Positions 8,912 to 17,442 of a stretch of 64,000 nt of DNA are shown piece by piece. The stretch spans positions 1 to 64,000 of the forward strand of contig JBCCWO010000006.1 in NCBI GenBank assembly GCA_039193455.1, written 5' to 3'. The DNA is from JBCBGF01 sp039193455 (lineage in GTDB: Bacteria > Pseudomonadota > Alphaproteobacteria > Rhodobacterales > Rhodobacteraceae). How positions within the stretch are numbered: the stretch's first letter is position 1; each line of letters starts with the position of its first letter. The position numbers and the translations under genes are program-made. The notes below the pieces were generated by a model. That model had not been told where the DNA came from. It worked only from the letters and a program-made list of their open reading frames with translations, and searched no databases.

Positions 8912-10429
8912 ATGAGCACGCCAAGCCCAGTGGTTTTGTGCATTCTCGATGGGTGGGGACTGCGCGAAGACCCGACCGCCAATGCACCTGCGCTGGCCGA
9001 CACGCCGAATGTCGACCGGATCATGGCGACCTGCCCGCATGCAAAGCTGATCACCCATGGCCGCGATGTCGGGTTGCCGACCGGGCAGATGGGCAATTCC
9101 GAGGTTGGGCATACGAATATCGGCGCAGGCCGTGTTGTGGCGATGGATCTGGGGCAGATTGATCTGGCGATCGAGGAAGGCACGTTTCAGAACGAAGCGG
9201 CGCTGGTGGCGTTTGCCGAAACCCTCAAATCCAGTGTCGGGACGGCGCATCTGATTGGACTGGTCTCGGATGGCGGGGTGCACGCGCATCTGGATCATAT
9301 CGTTGCGGCCGCAACTGTCCTGGCGGATCTCTATGTGCCGGTCTGCATTCACGCCATCACGGATGGTCGCGATGTGCCGCCAAAATCGGCCCAGACATAT
9401 CTGGCGGCACTTGGCAGCGCGCTACCGTCGGGCATCGAGATTGTCACCGTCTCGGGGCGCTACTATGCGATGGACCGCGACACCCGTTGGGAACGGGTCG
9501 CAAAGGCCTATGACGCCATGGTGCACGGTGATGGCCAGCGGTCCGCATCCGTGATCAGCGTCATCGACCAGGCCTATACGGCAGAGGTGACGGACGAATT
9601 CATTCTGCCGCATGTCATTGGGTCATATGATGGTATGTCCGACGGTGATGGGGTGTTCTTCCTCAATTTCCGAGCCGACAGGGCCCGCGAAATCCTATCA
9701 GCGATTGGCGCGCCGGGGTTTGACGGGTTTGACACCGGAGCCCGCCCCAAGCTGGCCGCAATGCTGGGAATGGTGGAGTATTCCGACGGACATAACACCT
9801 ATATGTCAACGGTTTATCCGAAGACAAAGATCGTCAACACGCTGGGCGCTTGGGTTGCTCAAAAGGGGCTGAAACAGTTTCGTTTGGCCGAAACCGAGAA
9901 ATACCCGCATGTCACCTTCTTCCTGAACGGCGGCAAAGAGGAGCCAGATCCGGGCGAAGACCGCTTTATGCCAAAGTCACCCAAGGTCGCCACCTATGAT
10001 CTCCAGCCTGAGATGTCATCGGGCGAGGTGACCGACAAATTTGTCGAAGCGATCGAGGCTGGGTATGACCTGATCGTCGTGAATTACGCAAATCCCGACA
10101 TGGTTGGGCATACCGGCGATTTGGCGGCGGCGATCAAAGCGTGCGAAGCTGTGGATCAGGGCCTTGGGCGCGTTCTGGACGCGCTCGCCACCGCAGGCGG
10201 CGCTATGGTGCTTTGCGCCGATCATGGCAATTGCGAAGTCATGGTCGATCCGGAAACCGGCGGCCCGCACACCGCGCACACGACCAATCTTGTGCCGGTT
10301 GCCGTGATCGGTGGGCCGAAGGGCGCGAGCTTGGTTGACGGTCGATTGGCGGATTTGGCGCCCACGGTGCTCGAATTGATGGGGCTCGACCTGCCGCCGG
10401 AAATGACCGGAGAGAGCCTCCTTCGTTGA
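8912..10429 (+). CDS. gpmI: 2,3-bisphosphoglycerate-independent phosphoglycerate mutase
   Basis: 505 residues, the normal length. It interconverts 3- and 2-phosphoglycerate in glycolysis with two metal ions. CILDGWG near the start and GNSEVGHTNIGAGR (about 61-74) contain the metal ligands and the phosphorylated serine; further ligands appear in FRADRARE, GHTGD and CADHGNCE. ATG 8912 was chosen because the family begins just ahead of PSPVVLCILDG; an in-frame ATG 15 codons earlier has no support. Its stop overlaps the start of the envC-like gene, so the two are coupled. Confidence 0.95.
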   Translation: MSTPSPVVLCILDGWGLREDPTANAPALADTPNVDRIMATCPHAKLITHGRDVGLPTGQMGNSEVGHTNIGAGRVVAMDLGQIDLAIEEGTFQNEAALVAFAETLKSSVGTAHLIGLVSDGGVHAHLDHIVAAATVLADLYVPVCIHAITDGRDVPPKSAQTYLAALGSALPSGIEIVTVSGRYYAMDRDTRWERVAKAYDAMVHGDGQRSASVISVIDQAYTAEVTDEFILPHVIGSYDGMSDGDGVFFLNFRADRAREILSAIGAPGFDGFDTGARPKLAAMLGMVEYSDGHNTYMSTVYPKTKIVNTLGAWVAQKGLKQFRLAETEKYPHVTFFLNGGKEEPDPGEDRFMPKSPKVATYDLQPEMSSGEVTDKFVEAIEAGYDLIVVNYANPDMVGHTGDLAAAIKACEAVDQGLGRVLDALATAGGAMVLCADHGNCEVMVDPETGGPHTAHTTNLVPVAVIGGPKGASLVDGRLADLAPTVLELMGLDLPPEMTGESLLR

Positions 10430-11532
10430 TACGCGTTTTTGTCACTCTTTTTGGTCTGATGGCCAGTTTGCCAGCCGCTGCAAGCGATAGCGTCACGCTC
10501 GCGCGAGAGGCGTCAGAGATGCTTGTCTCGGCCAGCGTGCAACTCGCCTCGGCGGAACGCGCAGGCGATCGGATTTCGGCCCTGACCGAGACAATCCGGG
10601 CCTATGAAACGGGCCTCAGCGCGATGCGTGAAGGTTTGCGCAGAACGGCCATTCGCGAGCGCGCGCTGGTAAAGAGGCTGGCACATGAGGATCGTGATAT
10701 CGCGTCCCTGTTGGCGTTGATGCAAAACGCCTCTAAACATGCGCAAAACCGGTTCTTGATACATCCCGGCACGGCCCCCGAAACGCTGCGCGCGGGCAAT
10801 CTGGCCGCCACGCTGACACCGGTTCTGCACCAGCGCGCCGCGATATTGGAGCAGGATTTGTTGGAACTGGCCGAGCTGGAACAGGTGCAGACAGACGGGT
10901 TTCGGCTGCTGGACGAAGGCCTGAAGGCCGTCCGATCTGCGCGTTTGGGACTGGCACAAGCGTTGTCGGATCGCACAGACCTGCCGCCACGCGTGGCAAC
11001 GGATGAGGCGGCGATGCTGGCGCTTTTGAATTCGGCGGAAACGCTATCTGCCTTTGCGGACAGTCTTTTGCCGGTAATCTACTCTGCGGCGGAAGGCCCA
11101 GGGCGACCCTGGAGCCTGCCGGTCAAAGGCGAGTTGCGGGCGGGGTTCAACGAACGTGACGGGCGGGGAGTTCGCCGCCCGGGCTGGGTGATCGCGGCTG
11201 CCGAACAGGCACTGGTCACCGCGCCCGCTGACGCCACCATTCGGTTTTCAGGGGAAGTACCGGACCAAGGTGTGGTCGCGGTGCTTGAGGCAGATGGCGG
11301 TACTTTGCTGATCCTGACCGGGTTGGAAAAGAGTTTTGTGCATCGGGATCAGATTGTTGCCAAAAACGATCCAATCGGCTTTCTTGGCGGTCGGAATGGC
11401 GCAACACAAGAGATTTTGAACGACAACCAGGGTTCATCTGGTCTATTCAAGGCAAAAGAGCTCTATATGGAAATAAGGCAGGGCCGTGCGCCGGTGGATC
11501 CGGCAGACCTGGTCACGTTGGTACAAGAATAA
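10426..11532 (+). CDS. EnvC-like murein hydrolase activator (M23-fold, degenerate)
   Basis: 368 residues, starting at TTG 10426 within the gpmI stop. A signal peptide (MIRVFVTLFGLMASLPAAA) is followed by a long alpha-helical coiled-coil region (about 20-180) and a C-terminal LytM/M23-like domain (about 225-365). The usual zinc ligands of M23 peptidases are missing: the last motif reads LYMEIRQGRAPVDP with no HxH. EnvC proteins of this kind do not cut peptidoglycan but switch on amidases during septum splitting. It sits 9 bases ahead of ctpA, an arrangement common in alphaproteobacteria. Confidence 0.83.
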   Translation: MIRVFVTLFGLMASLPAAASDSVTLAREASEMLVSASVQLASAERAGDRISALTETIRAYETGLSAMREGLRRTAIRERALVKRLAHEDRDIASLLALMQNASKHAQNRFLIHPGTAPETLRAGNLAATLTPVLHQRAAILEQDLLELAELEQVQTDGFRLLDEGLKAVRSARLGLAQALSDRTDLPPRVATDEAAMLALLNSAETLSAFADSLLPVIYSAAEGPGRPWSLPVKGELRAGFNERDGRGVRRPGWVIAAAEQALVTAPADATIRFSGEVPDQGVVAVLEADGGTLLILTGLEKSFVHRDQIVAKNDPIGFLGGRNGATQEILNDNQGSSGLFKAKELYMEIRQGRAPVDPADLVTLVQE

Positions 11533-11541
11533 GGATAAAGC

Positions 11542-12900
11542 ATGCGAAAGTTCTTTCTGGCGTCTCTGACAGGGGTCATGTTTGGCGCCGTGGTAACAAC
11601 TCAGGTTGCCGGGCCCTTGATCGCACAAGAGGCCGAAAAGAAGGCAAGCGTCTACGAACAGCTGGACCTTTTCGGCGATATTTTTGAACGGATACGTGGC
11701 CAATACGTGGAAGAGGTCGATGAGAAAGAGCTGATCGAGGCGGCCATCAACGGCATGCTGACATCGCTTGATCCGCACTCTTCTTTCCTGTCGCCGGATG
11801 ACGCCCAGGCGATGCGGGTTCAGACCCGGGGAGAGTTTGGCGGGCTGGGCATCGAAGTCACGCAGGAAGAGGGCTTTGTCAAAGTCGTTTCGCCCATGGA
11901 TGGCACACCAGCGGACGAGGCCGGGATGGAAGCGGGCGATTTCATCACCCATGTGGATGGCGAAAGCCTGCTGGGATTGACGTTGGATGAGGCGGTCGAG
12001 TTGATGCGCGGCCCGGTTGGCAGCGAGATCATCATAACTGTCGTGCGCGAAGGCGAAGGGGAGCCGTTTGACGTCTCGATCATTCGCGACACCATCACGC
12101 TGACGGCGGTGCGATCGCGGAATGTCGGTGAAACGGTCATTCTGCGTCTGACAACGTTCAGTGATCAGACCTTCCCGACCATGCGCGATAAGCTGGCCGA
12201 AGAGGTTGAAGCCCTGGGCGGCATGGACCAGGTCAACGGATTTGTCATTGATCTTCGGAACAACCCGGGCGGATTGCTGACCCAGGCGGTGCGCGTGTCG
12301 GATGCCTTTCTGGAAGCTGGAGAGATTGTGTCGACCCGCGGTCGTGAGCCCCAGGACGGTGACCGGTTCAACGCAAGTGCGGGCGATTTGGCGGAAGGCA
12401 AACCCATTGTCGTGTTGATCAATGGCGGTTCGGCGTCGGCTTCAGAGATTGTTGCGGGTGCGTTGCAGGATCATCGCCGCGCGATTGTGGTCGGGACCCA
12501 AAGCTTTGGTAAAGGCTCGGTTCAGACGGTGATGCCGCTGCGCGGTGATGGGGCGATGCGGTTGACCACGGCGCGGTATTACACGCCGTCGGGCCGGTCT
12601 ATCCAGGCGCTTGGTGTGGCCCCCGACATCATTGTTGAACAGCCGCCGCAGCGCGAAGTGACGGAAGAAGAAGAGGATGGGCGTTCCCGGACCGAGGCGG
12701 ATTTGCGCGGGTCTTTGTCGAACGACAGCCTGTCCGAAGATGAGCGCCGTCAAATCGAGGAAGATCGTGCCCGTGCCGAAGAAGCGGCGGAATTGCGGGA
12801 TGACGATTACCAATTGGCCTATGCCATCGATATCCTGAAAGGTCTGTCGGCCTTGGGCCCGGAATACGCCGCGTCGCTGGCCAGACAACAAGGCAACTGA
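11542..12900 (+). CDS. ctpA: carboxyl-terminal processing protease, S41 family
   Basis: 452 residues. A signal or anchor segment occupies residues 1-29, followed by a PDZ domain (about 95-170: FGGLGIEVTQEEGFVKVVSP) and the S41 catalytic core. NGGSASASEIVAGAL holds the nucleophilic serine and GTQSFGKGSVQ the lysine of the Ser-Lys dyad. Family members trim periplasmic proteins and cell-wall hydrolases, which fits the EnvC-like neighbour directly upstream. The C-terminal 60 residues are highly charged (EEEEDGRSRTEAD). A strong intrinsic terminator follows 30 bases after the stop. Confidence 0.93.
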   Translation: MRKFFLASLTGVMFGAVVTTQVAGPLIAQEAEKKASVYEQLDLFGDIFERIRGQYVEEVDEKELIEAAINGMLTSLDPHSSFLSPDDAQAMRVQTRGEFGGLGIEVTQEEGFVKVVSPMDGTPADEAGMEAGDFITHVDGESLLGLTLDEAVELMRGPVGSEIIITVVREGEGEPFDVSIIRDTITLTAVRSRNVGETVILRLTTFSDQTFPTMRDKLAEEVEALGGMDQVNGFVIDLRNNPGGLLTQAVRVSDAFLEAGEIVSTRGREPQDGDRFNASAGDLAEGKPIVVLINGGSASASEIVAGALQDHRRAIVVGTQSFGKGSVQTVMPLRGDGAMRLTTARYYTPSGRSIQALGVAPDIIVEQPPQREVTEEEEDGRSRTEADLRGSLSNDSLSEDERRQIEEDRARAEEAAELRDDDYQLAYAIDILKGLSALGPEYAASLARQQGN

Positions 12901-12930
12901 GGCATTGCGCCCCCTTCGGGGTCGCGGTGG

Positions 12931-12962
12931 GGCCGCGCGCGAGGCGCGCGGCCGCCTTTTTT
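12931..12962 (+). terminator. strong intrinsic terminator after ctpA
   Basis: A perfect 10-bp stem GGCCGCGCGC / GCGCGCGGCC with loop GAG is followed by GCC and six Ts. It closes the xdhC-to-ctpA gene run. Confidence 0.88.
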
Positions 12963-12993
12963 GTTTGGAGGTTTTTTTCGCGTTTCACGCCAA

Positions 12994-13039
12994 TTGGGGC
13001 TCTGCCCCAAACCCCAGGCGTATTTTTGAAGAGATGAAG
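12994..13039 (+). repeat. hairpin plus GTATTTT-N5-AGATGAAG repeat ahead of trmD
   Basis: A hairpin TTGGGGC/GCCCCAA (12994-13010, loop TCT) is followed by GTATTTT, five bases, then AGATGAAG (13020-13039). The same GTATTTT-N5-AGATGAAG block recurs on the minus strand just ahead of urtC and urtB. It sits directly upstream of the trmD start. Its role is unknown; it might serve as a leader or translation-initiation element. Confidence 0.6.
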
Positions 13040-13044
13040 AACCC

Positions 13045-13845
13045 ATGAGCGATGGCCCGAGCAAATCGCATGGTCTGAGGCGCGCTCAACCCGGTGCGGC
13101 ACCGCGCGATCTGATGCGCCCCGGCGTGTCTGACCCAACCGGCTGGCTGGCCCAGGTGATCAGCTTGGTGCCAGAGGTGTATCCAGGTGTGTTGGGCGCG
13201 TCGCTGACCGGCAAAGCGCTGGCCGACGGTCTTTGGCAGATCGAGCCGATTGACTTGCGGGTTTTTGGCGAGGGCAAGCATCGCAAAGTCGATGACACCC
13301 CTGCGGGCGGCGGGGCCGGTCTGGTTTTGCGGGCGGATGTCATGGCCAAAGCCATTCGTTTTGCGCAGCGCGCCCGGAAATTGCCGTTGGTATATCTAAG
13401 CCCGCGTGGGAAGCCTTTTGATCAATCTATGGCGCAGGCTTGGGCGTCAGGCCCTGGGCTGTGCCTGATTGCGGGCCGGTTCGAAGGGCTGGATCAGCGC
13501 GTGATTGACCATTTTGGCATAGAAGAAGTCTCGCTGGGTGATTTCGTGATGACCGGCGGAGACCTTGCTGCGCAAGCCGTCATTGATGCAACGGTGCGGT
13601 TGTTGCCTGGCGTGATCGGCAATGCAGCCTCGACAGAAGAAGAGAGCTTTTCGGATGGGCTGCTGGAACATCCGCATTATACCCGTCCGGCGCTTTGGCA
13701 GGGACATGCCATCCCTGAGGTTTTGACATCGGGGGATCATGGCGCGGTTGCCGATTGGCGGCAGGCGACGCGAGAAGAGCTGACGCAGACCCGGCGCCCG
13801 GATTTGTGGCAGGCTTATCTAGCCCGCAAAAAAGACCGCGAGTGA
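13045..13845 (+). CDS. trmD: tRNA (guanine-N1)-methyltransferase
   Basis: 266 residues. TrmD methylates G37 next to the anticodon, preventing frameshifting. The SPOUT knot region is visible: LCLIAGRFEGLDQRVIDHFG, SLGDFVMTGG and the SAM-binding LLPGVIGN; LEHPHYTRP and VLTSGDHGAV follow. It carries an N-terminal extension of about 35 residues (MSDGPSKSHGLRRAQPG) common in Rhodobacteraceae. The usual upstream partners rpsP and rimM are absent here and are replaced by ctpA, while rplS and rpmE follow as normal. Confidence 0.95.
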   Translation: MSDGPSKSHGLRRAQPGAAPRDLMRPGVSDPTGWLAQVISLVPEVYPGVLGASLTGKALADGLWQIEPIDLRVFGEGKHRKVDDTPAGGGAGLVLRADVMAKAIRFAQRARKLPLVYLSPRGKPFDQSMAQAWASGPGLCLIAGRFEGLDQRVIDHFGIEEVSLGDFVMTGGDLAAQAVIDATVRLLPGVIGNAASTEEESFSDGLLEHPHYTRPALWQGHAIPEVLTSGDHGAVADWRQATREELTQTRRPDLWQAYLARKKDRE

Positions 13846-14071
13846 CGCTGCGACGTTCTGGCTGGTAAAACGCAGGCGTTTATGCCTTTTTGCTTGATTG
13901 AAATGTCGACCGGCCTTATACGGCGCGAGTTGCGGGAGAGACACCCGTGATACCGAAGCAAAGTTGACCTGAACCCTCCGGCGGGCGGCATGATCCGGCC
14001 CCATCGATGCGGAGCTCTGAGGCGCCACAACTCTTGGGATAAACCCGAGGCAGATTATAGGAGTGCGTCAG

Positions 14072-14455
14072 ATGGACCTGATCGCAGAGCTGGAAGCCGA
14101 GCAAGTCGCAGCACTTGGCAAGGACATTCCGGATTTCAAAGCGGGTGACACCATCCGCGTTGGGTATAAAGTGACCGAGGGCACGCGGACCCGTGTCCAG
14201 AATTATGAGGGCGTATGCATCGCCCGCAAGAACGGTGACGGCATTGCCGGATCGTTCACGGTTCGCAAGATTTCCTTTGGCGAGGGCGTGGAACGGGTGT
14301 TCCCGCTGCATTCGACCAATATCGACTCGATCACCGTGGTGCGCCGGGGCCGTGTGCGCCGCGCGAAGCTGTATTACCTGCGGTCGCGCCGCGGTAAGTC
14401 CGCCCGGATCGCCGAAGACACCACCTACAAGCCCAAGTCGGGCGCGAAAGCCTAA
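14072..14455 (+). CDS. rplS: 50S ribosomal protein L19
   Basis: 127 residues. L19 lies at the 30S-50S interface. The family core is clear: FKAGDTIRVGYKVTEGTRTR, YEGVCIARKN, SFTVRKISFGEGVERVFPL and KLYYLRSRRGKSARI. ATG 14072 was chosen because AGGAG (14058-14062) lies 9 bases upstream; the earlier GTG is inside the spacer. The 226-base leader between trmD and rplS may hold its own promoter and a regulatory structure. rpmE follows after 11 bases. Confidence 0.97.
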   Translation: MDLIAELEAEQVAALGKDIPDFKAGDTIRVGYKVTEGTRTRVQNYEGVCIARKNGDGIAGSFTVRKISFGEGVERVFPLHSTNIDSITVVRRGRVRRAKLYYLRSRRGKSARIAEDTTYKPKSGAKA

Positions 14456-14466
14456 GGACTGGATCG

Positions 14467-14688
14467 ATGAAAAAAGATACGCATCCCGACTATCACGTGA
14501 TCGACGTCAAGATGACGGACGGCACGGTTGTACAGATGAAATCGACCTGGGGCGCCGAGGGCGACCAACTCGCGCTCGATATCGACCCCAGCGTGCACCC
14601 CGCCTGGACCGGTGGCGGCACCCGCCTGATGGATACCGGCGGCCGGGTTTCGAAGTTCAAGAAGAAGTACGAAGGGCTGGGGTTCTAA
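14467..14688 (+). CDS. rpmE: 50S ribosomal protein L31
   Basis: 73 residues. The sequence begins MKKDTHPDYH and includes HPAWTGGGTRLMDTGGRV, typical of L31. The zinc-binding cysteines of C+ forms are absent, so this is a zinc-independent (C-) form. It is co-transcribed with rplS and is closed by a strong terminator. Confidence 0.96.
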   Translation: MKKDTHPDYHVIDVKMTDGTVVQMKSTWGAEGDQLALDIDPSVHPAWTGGGTRLMDTGGRVSKFKKKYEGLGF

Positions 14689-14714
14689 ACCCGGACCGAG
14701 TTCGGTTTTATGTG

Positions 14715-14745
14715 AGGCGCCGTCCCGTTGGGGCGGCGCCTTTGG
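14715..14745 (+). terminator. intrinsic terminator after rpmE
   Basis: AGGCGCCGTCCC pairs with GGGGCGGCGCCT (one G-U pair) around a GTTG loop and is followed by TT, closing the trmD-rplS-rpmE operon. Confidence 0.8.
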
Positions 14746-14832
14746 TTTGCGGATGATGACCGATGCGGTCGGGCGGTTGTCATCCGGCAGTTACCCTGGT
14801 TTGCCAGAACGCACGCAAGTGACGGAGCACCC

Positions 14833-15519
14833 ATGCAGTACAAGCGCTATGCGATCTACTACACGCCCGAACCCGGCCCGCTGGCGGGTTTCGGCGCGGC
14901 GTGGCTGGGCTGGGATCCGGTGGCGGGGAGTGAACTGCCCGCGCCTGAGGTCAACGATTTGCCCATGCAGGTGCGCGACCTGACCGCGACGCCCCGGAAG
15001 TACGGGTTCCACGGGACACTGAAGCCACCGTTCTTTCTGGCCGACGGCATGACGGCTGCCGCTCTTGCAGAAGCCGTAGGTGCCTTTGCCGCCACGCGCC
15101 ACGCAGCAATTGTCCCGGGGCTGCGGATCGCCGCGCTGGGCCGGTTTCTGGCGCTGGTGCCCGTGGGTGACGACACCCCGATCAACGCGCTTGCAGGTGA
15201 GATTGTGGCCGAGTTTGACCGGTTTCGCGCCCCCGCATCCGATGCCGAGCTTGCGCGCCGTCGTGCCAAGGGTTTGAGCGCCCCCCAAGAAGCGAACCTT
15301 GTGATGTGGGGCTATCCCTTTGTCATGGAAGAGTTTCGCTTTCACATGACATTGACCGGGGCACTTCCGCCCGAGGTCGCAGAAGCGACGTTGGCGGCTT
15401 TGGATCCGCTTGTGGCACCGCTTCTGCCCGCACCGTTCAAGCTATCTTCGCTGACGCTGATGGGCGAGACGCCCACCGGACAGTTCCGCGAGATCGAGCG
15501 CTACCCTCTGGCGGGCTAG
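14833..15519 (+). CDS. DUF1045 family protein, 2H-phosphoesterase-like
   Basis: 228 residues. Two HxTx motifs, HGTL (in YGFHGTLKPPF) and HMTL (in FRFHMTLTGALP), mark the two-histidine phosphoesterase fold. DUF1045 members often occur in phosphonate utilisation clusters and are thought to act on cyclic phosphate ribosyl intermediates; here there are no phn genes beside it. Start ATG 14833 has GGAG about 8 bases upstream. It is probably a stand-alone gene. Confidence 0.78.
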   Translation: MQYKRYAIYYTPEPGPLAGFGAAWLGWDPVAGSELPAPEVNDLPMQVRDLTATPRKYGFHGTLKPPFFLADGMTAAALAEAVGAFAATRHAAIVPGLRIAALGRFLALVPVGDDTPINALAGEIVAEFDRFRAPASDAELARRRAKGLSAPQEANLVMWGYPFVMEEFRFHMTLTGALPPEVAEATLAALDPLVAPLLPAPFKLSSLTLMGETPTGQFREIERYPLAG

Positions 15520-15628
15520 GGTAACCTTGCCGATCGCCCGAACTGCCACTTTCCTTGGAAAGCCACACAACATATAGTGGCGCAAACACCCCGAAACAAA
15601 ACGGGGGACAGGCATATCGAGGGCAGTC

Positions 15629-16441
15629 GTGGCGCATATCATCGTCGTGGGCAATGAAAAGGGCGGGTCGGGCAAGTCGACCACGTCGATGCATGTGGCA
15701 ACCGCCTTGGTGCGCATGGGGCATCGGGTGGGGACGCTGGACCTGGATCTGCGCCAAAAAAGCCTGGGCCGGTACATCGAAAACCGCAAGGCTTTCAACA
15801 AGAACCACGATCTCAGCCTGCCGCTGCCGTCCTATCGCGATTTGCCAGAGGTGACGCCAGACCAGCTGCGCCCGGGTGAGAACGTCTATGACCGCCGTCT
15901 CTCGGCCGCTGTGTCAGGGATGGAAAATGACAGCGATTTCATTCTGATCGACTGTCCCGGCTCACACACCCGGCTCAGCCAGGTGGCGCATTCGCTGGCC
16001 GATACGCTGGTGACGCCGCTCAACGACAGTTTCGTCGATTTTGATCTGCTCGCGCGCGCGGATCCAGAGACCAACAAGATCCTGGGCCCATCGATCTATT
16101 CCGAGATGGTGTGGAACGCGCGTCAGTTGCGGGCACAGGCGGGGCTTGCGCCCATTGACTGGATCGTGGTGCGCAACAGGCTTGGCGCGCAGGCGATGCA
16201 CAACAAGAAGAAGATGGGCGATGCATTGGGCGATCTGGCGCGGCGGATCGGGTTTCGTGTGGTGCCAGGGTTCAGTGAGCGGGTGATCTTTCGCGAGCTG
16301 TTCCCGCGGGGCCTGACCCTGCTGGATCTGCGCGACATTGGCGTCAAAGGGCAGATGAACATCTCGAACGTCGCCGCCCGCCAAGAGGTTCGCGATCTCG
16401 TGCGCGAGTTGCGATTGCCCGGAGTCAGCGTCGACTTTTGA
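15629..16441 (+). CDS. mipZ: MipZ, ParA-like division-plane positioning ATPase
   Basis: 270 residues, starting at GTG 15629. The deviant Walker A box NEKGGSGKSTTSMHV (about 9-23), TLDLDLRQKSLGRYIENR and the Walker B-like FILIDCPGSHTRLS are characteristic of MipZ, the alphaproteobacterial ATPase that forms gradients from the ParB-bound poles and blocks FtsZ polymerisation away from midcell. Its 3' end overlaps the convergent membrane protein gene by 17 bases. There are no par genes adjacent, as usual for mipZ. Confidence 0.92.
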   Translation: MAHIIVVGNEKGGSGKSTTSMHVATALVRMGHRVGTLDLDLRQKSLGRYIENRKAFNKNHDLSLPLPSYRDLPEVTPDQLRPGENVYDRRLSAAVSGMENDSDFILIDCPGSHTRLSQVAHSLADTLVTPLNDSFVDFDLLARADPETNKILGPSIYSEMVWNARQLRAQAGLAPIDWIVVRNRLGAQAMHNKKKMGDALGDLARRIGFRVVPGFSERVIFRELFPRGLTLLDLRDIGVKGQMNISNVAARQEVRDLVRELRLPGVSVDF

Positions 16442-17318
16442 ACCGCTCAGAGAGTGGCCCTCGCGGCGGTGCGCCCGCAGTCTGGAGCGCCCGTTGCGAC
16501 GGGAGCGGGTCAAACACCGGATGGTGGCCGATATCGGCGTCATCGTCGGGGTCGTAGTCCGGCAGATAGCCGATATCGACCGCCTCACGCTGGCGATACG
16601 CGCGCAACGACACGGCCACGGCGACCAACATTACGACAAGCGCGCAAAGATAGAGCGCCCGGTGGGACAGTGACACGTCTTGGTTCATCAGGGCACTGTC
16701 GCGGCCTTGCACGAAGGGTGCGACGCTGACGAAATCGCCAGCAAGCGTCAGTCCCTGAGCTGTGAAAGCGCCGTCGGCCATCAGTTGGAACGCGCCCGCG
16801 TCGGCGGCCGCGCCGTTCAAGCGCATCACGTCCCCAAAGGCGCCGGGACCCAATGGGGCCAGGCCAAAGGTTTCGGCCTCAATCGGGCCGGTGGGGCGTT
16901 CGGACGTGACGTGGATCAGGTAACCCGACAAGAGGCTGGGATCGGTTGAGGCGGCTCCGGGCAGCGGGGCCTCCGGCGGCAGGCGCACAGAGCCTGCGGT
17001 GCTGACATCGAAGAGCGGGGCGATGATCGCATGGCGGGGTGGGTTGGCGCCGCGGTGGGTCAGTACAAGCGCACGGTCCAAGGCCACCTCGGCCCAGATG
17101 GCAACTTCGCTGGCCGAGCCGATGTCGCGGGCGGCAACAAAGTCTTGAAGGGCTACTGTCTGCGGCGGACCGGCGCGCAGCGCCAATGTACGTACGGCGC
17201 GCTGCTGAACCTCGACATATCCGGCGAGCACACCCATTGCGGCAAGCAAGCCCGCAATCAGCATCATTTTGCGCGGATCCGTCAGGCGCGCGCTGAGGAT
17301 AGCAAAGGTTGGCGGCAT
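16425..17318 (-). CDS. two-span membrane protein of unknown function
   Basis: 297 residues; I recognise no family. A membrane span lies near the N-terminus (MMLIAGLLAAMGVLAGYV, about 18-35) and a second near residues 215-238 (LYLCALVVMLVAVAVSL). About 180 periplasmic residues lie between them, and a short acidic-then-basic cytoplasmic tail ends SERFKSRR. This topology suggests an envelope or division accessory factor, but that is only inference from shape and from the convergent mipZ neighbour. ATG 17318 was chosen over an upstream TTG. The 17-base tail-to-tail overlap with mipZ could allow antisense interference. Confidence 0.65.
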   Translation of the reverse strand: MPPTFAILSARLTDPRKMMLIAGLLAAMGVLAGYVEVQQRAVRTLALRAGPPQTVALQDFVAARDIGSASEVAIWAEVALDRALVLTHRGANPPRHAIIAPLFDVSTAGSVRLPPEAPLPGAASTDPSLLSGYLIHVTSERPTGPIEAETFGLAPLGPGAFGDVMRLNGAAADAGAFQLMADGAFTAQGLTLAGDFVSVAPFVQGRDSALMNQDVSLSHRALYLCALVVMLVAVAVSLRAYRQREAVDIGYLPDYDPDDDADIGHHPVFDPLPSQRALQTAGAPPRGPLSERFKSRR

Positions 17319-17442
17319 GCCCGGTGGTCTCCGACTCAGGTCGGGTCCGTTCTGGCCGGTCAACAGGGCACGACTGTGGCGTGTGCGGGCCGAATTCGGA
17401 GCGTTACCGGCGCCAATTGCGCCATGGATGTGAACGCCGGGG

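Noticed and set aside
13045..14688. Missing rpsP-rimM as a sign of rearrangement at the window edge
   Set aside because: trmD-rplS-rpmE is intact and its separation from rpsP-rimM could be normal for the lineage; one genome window cannot tell.
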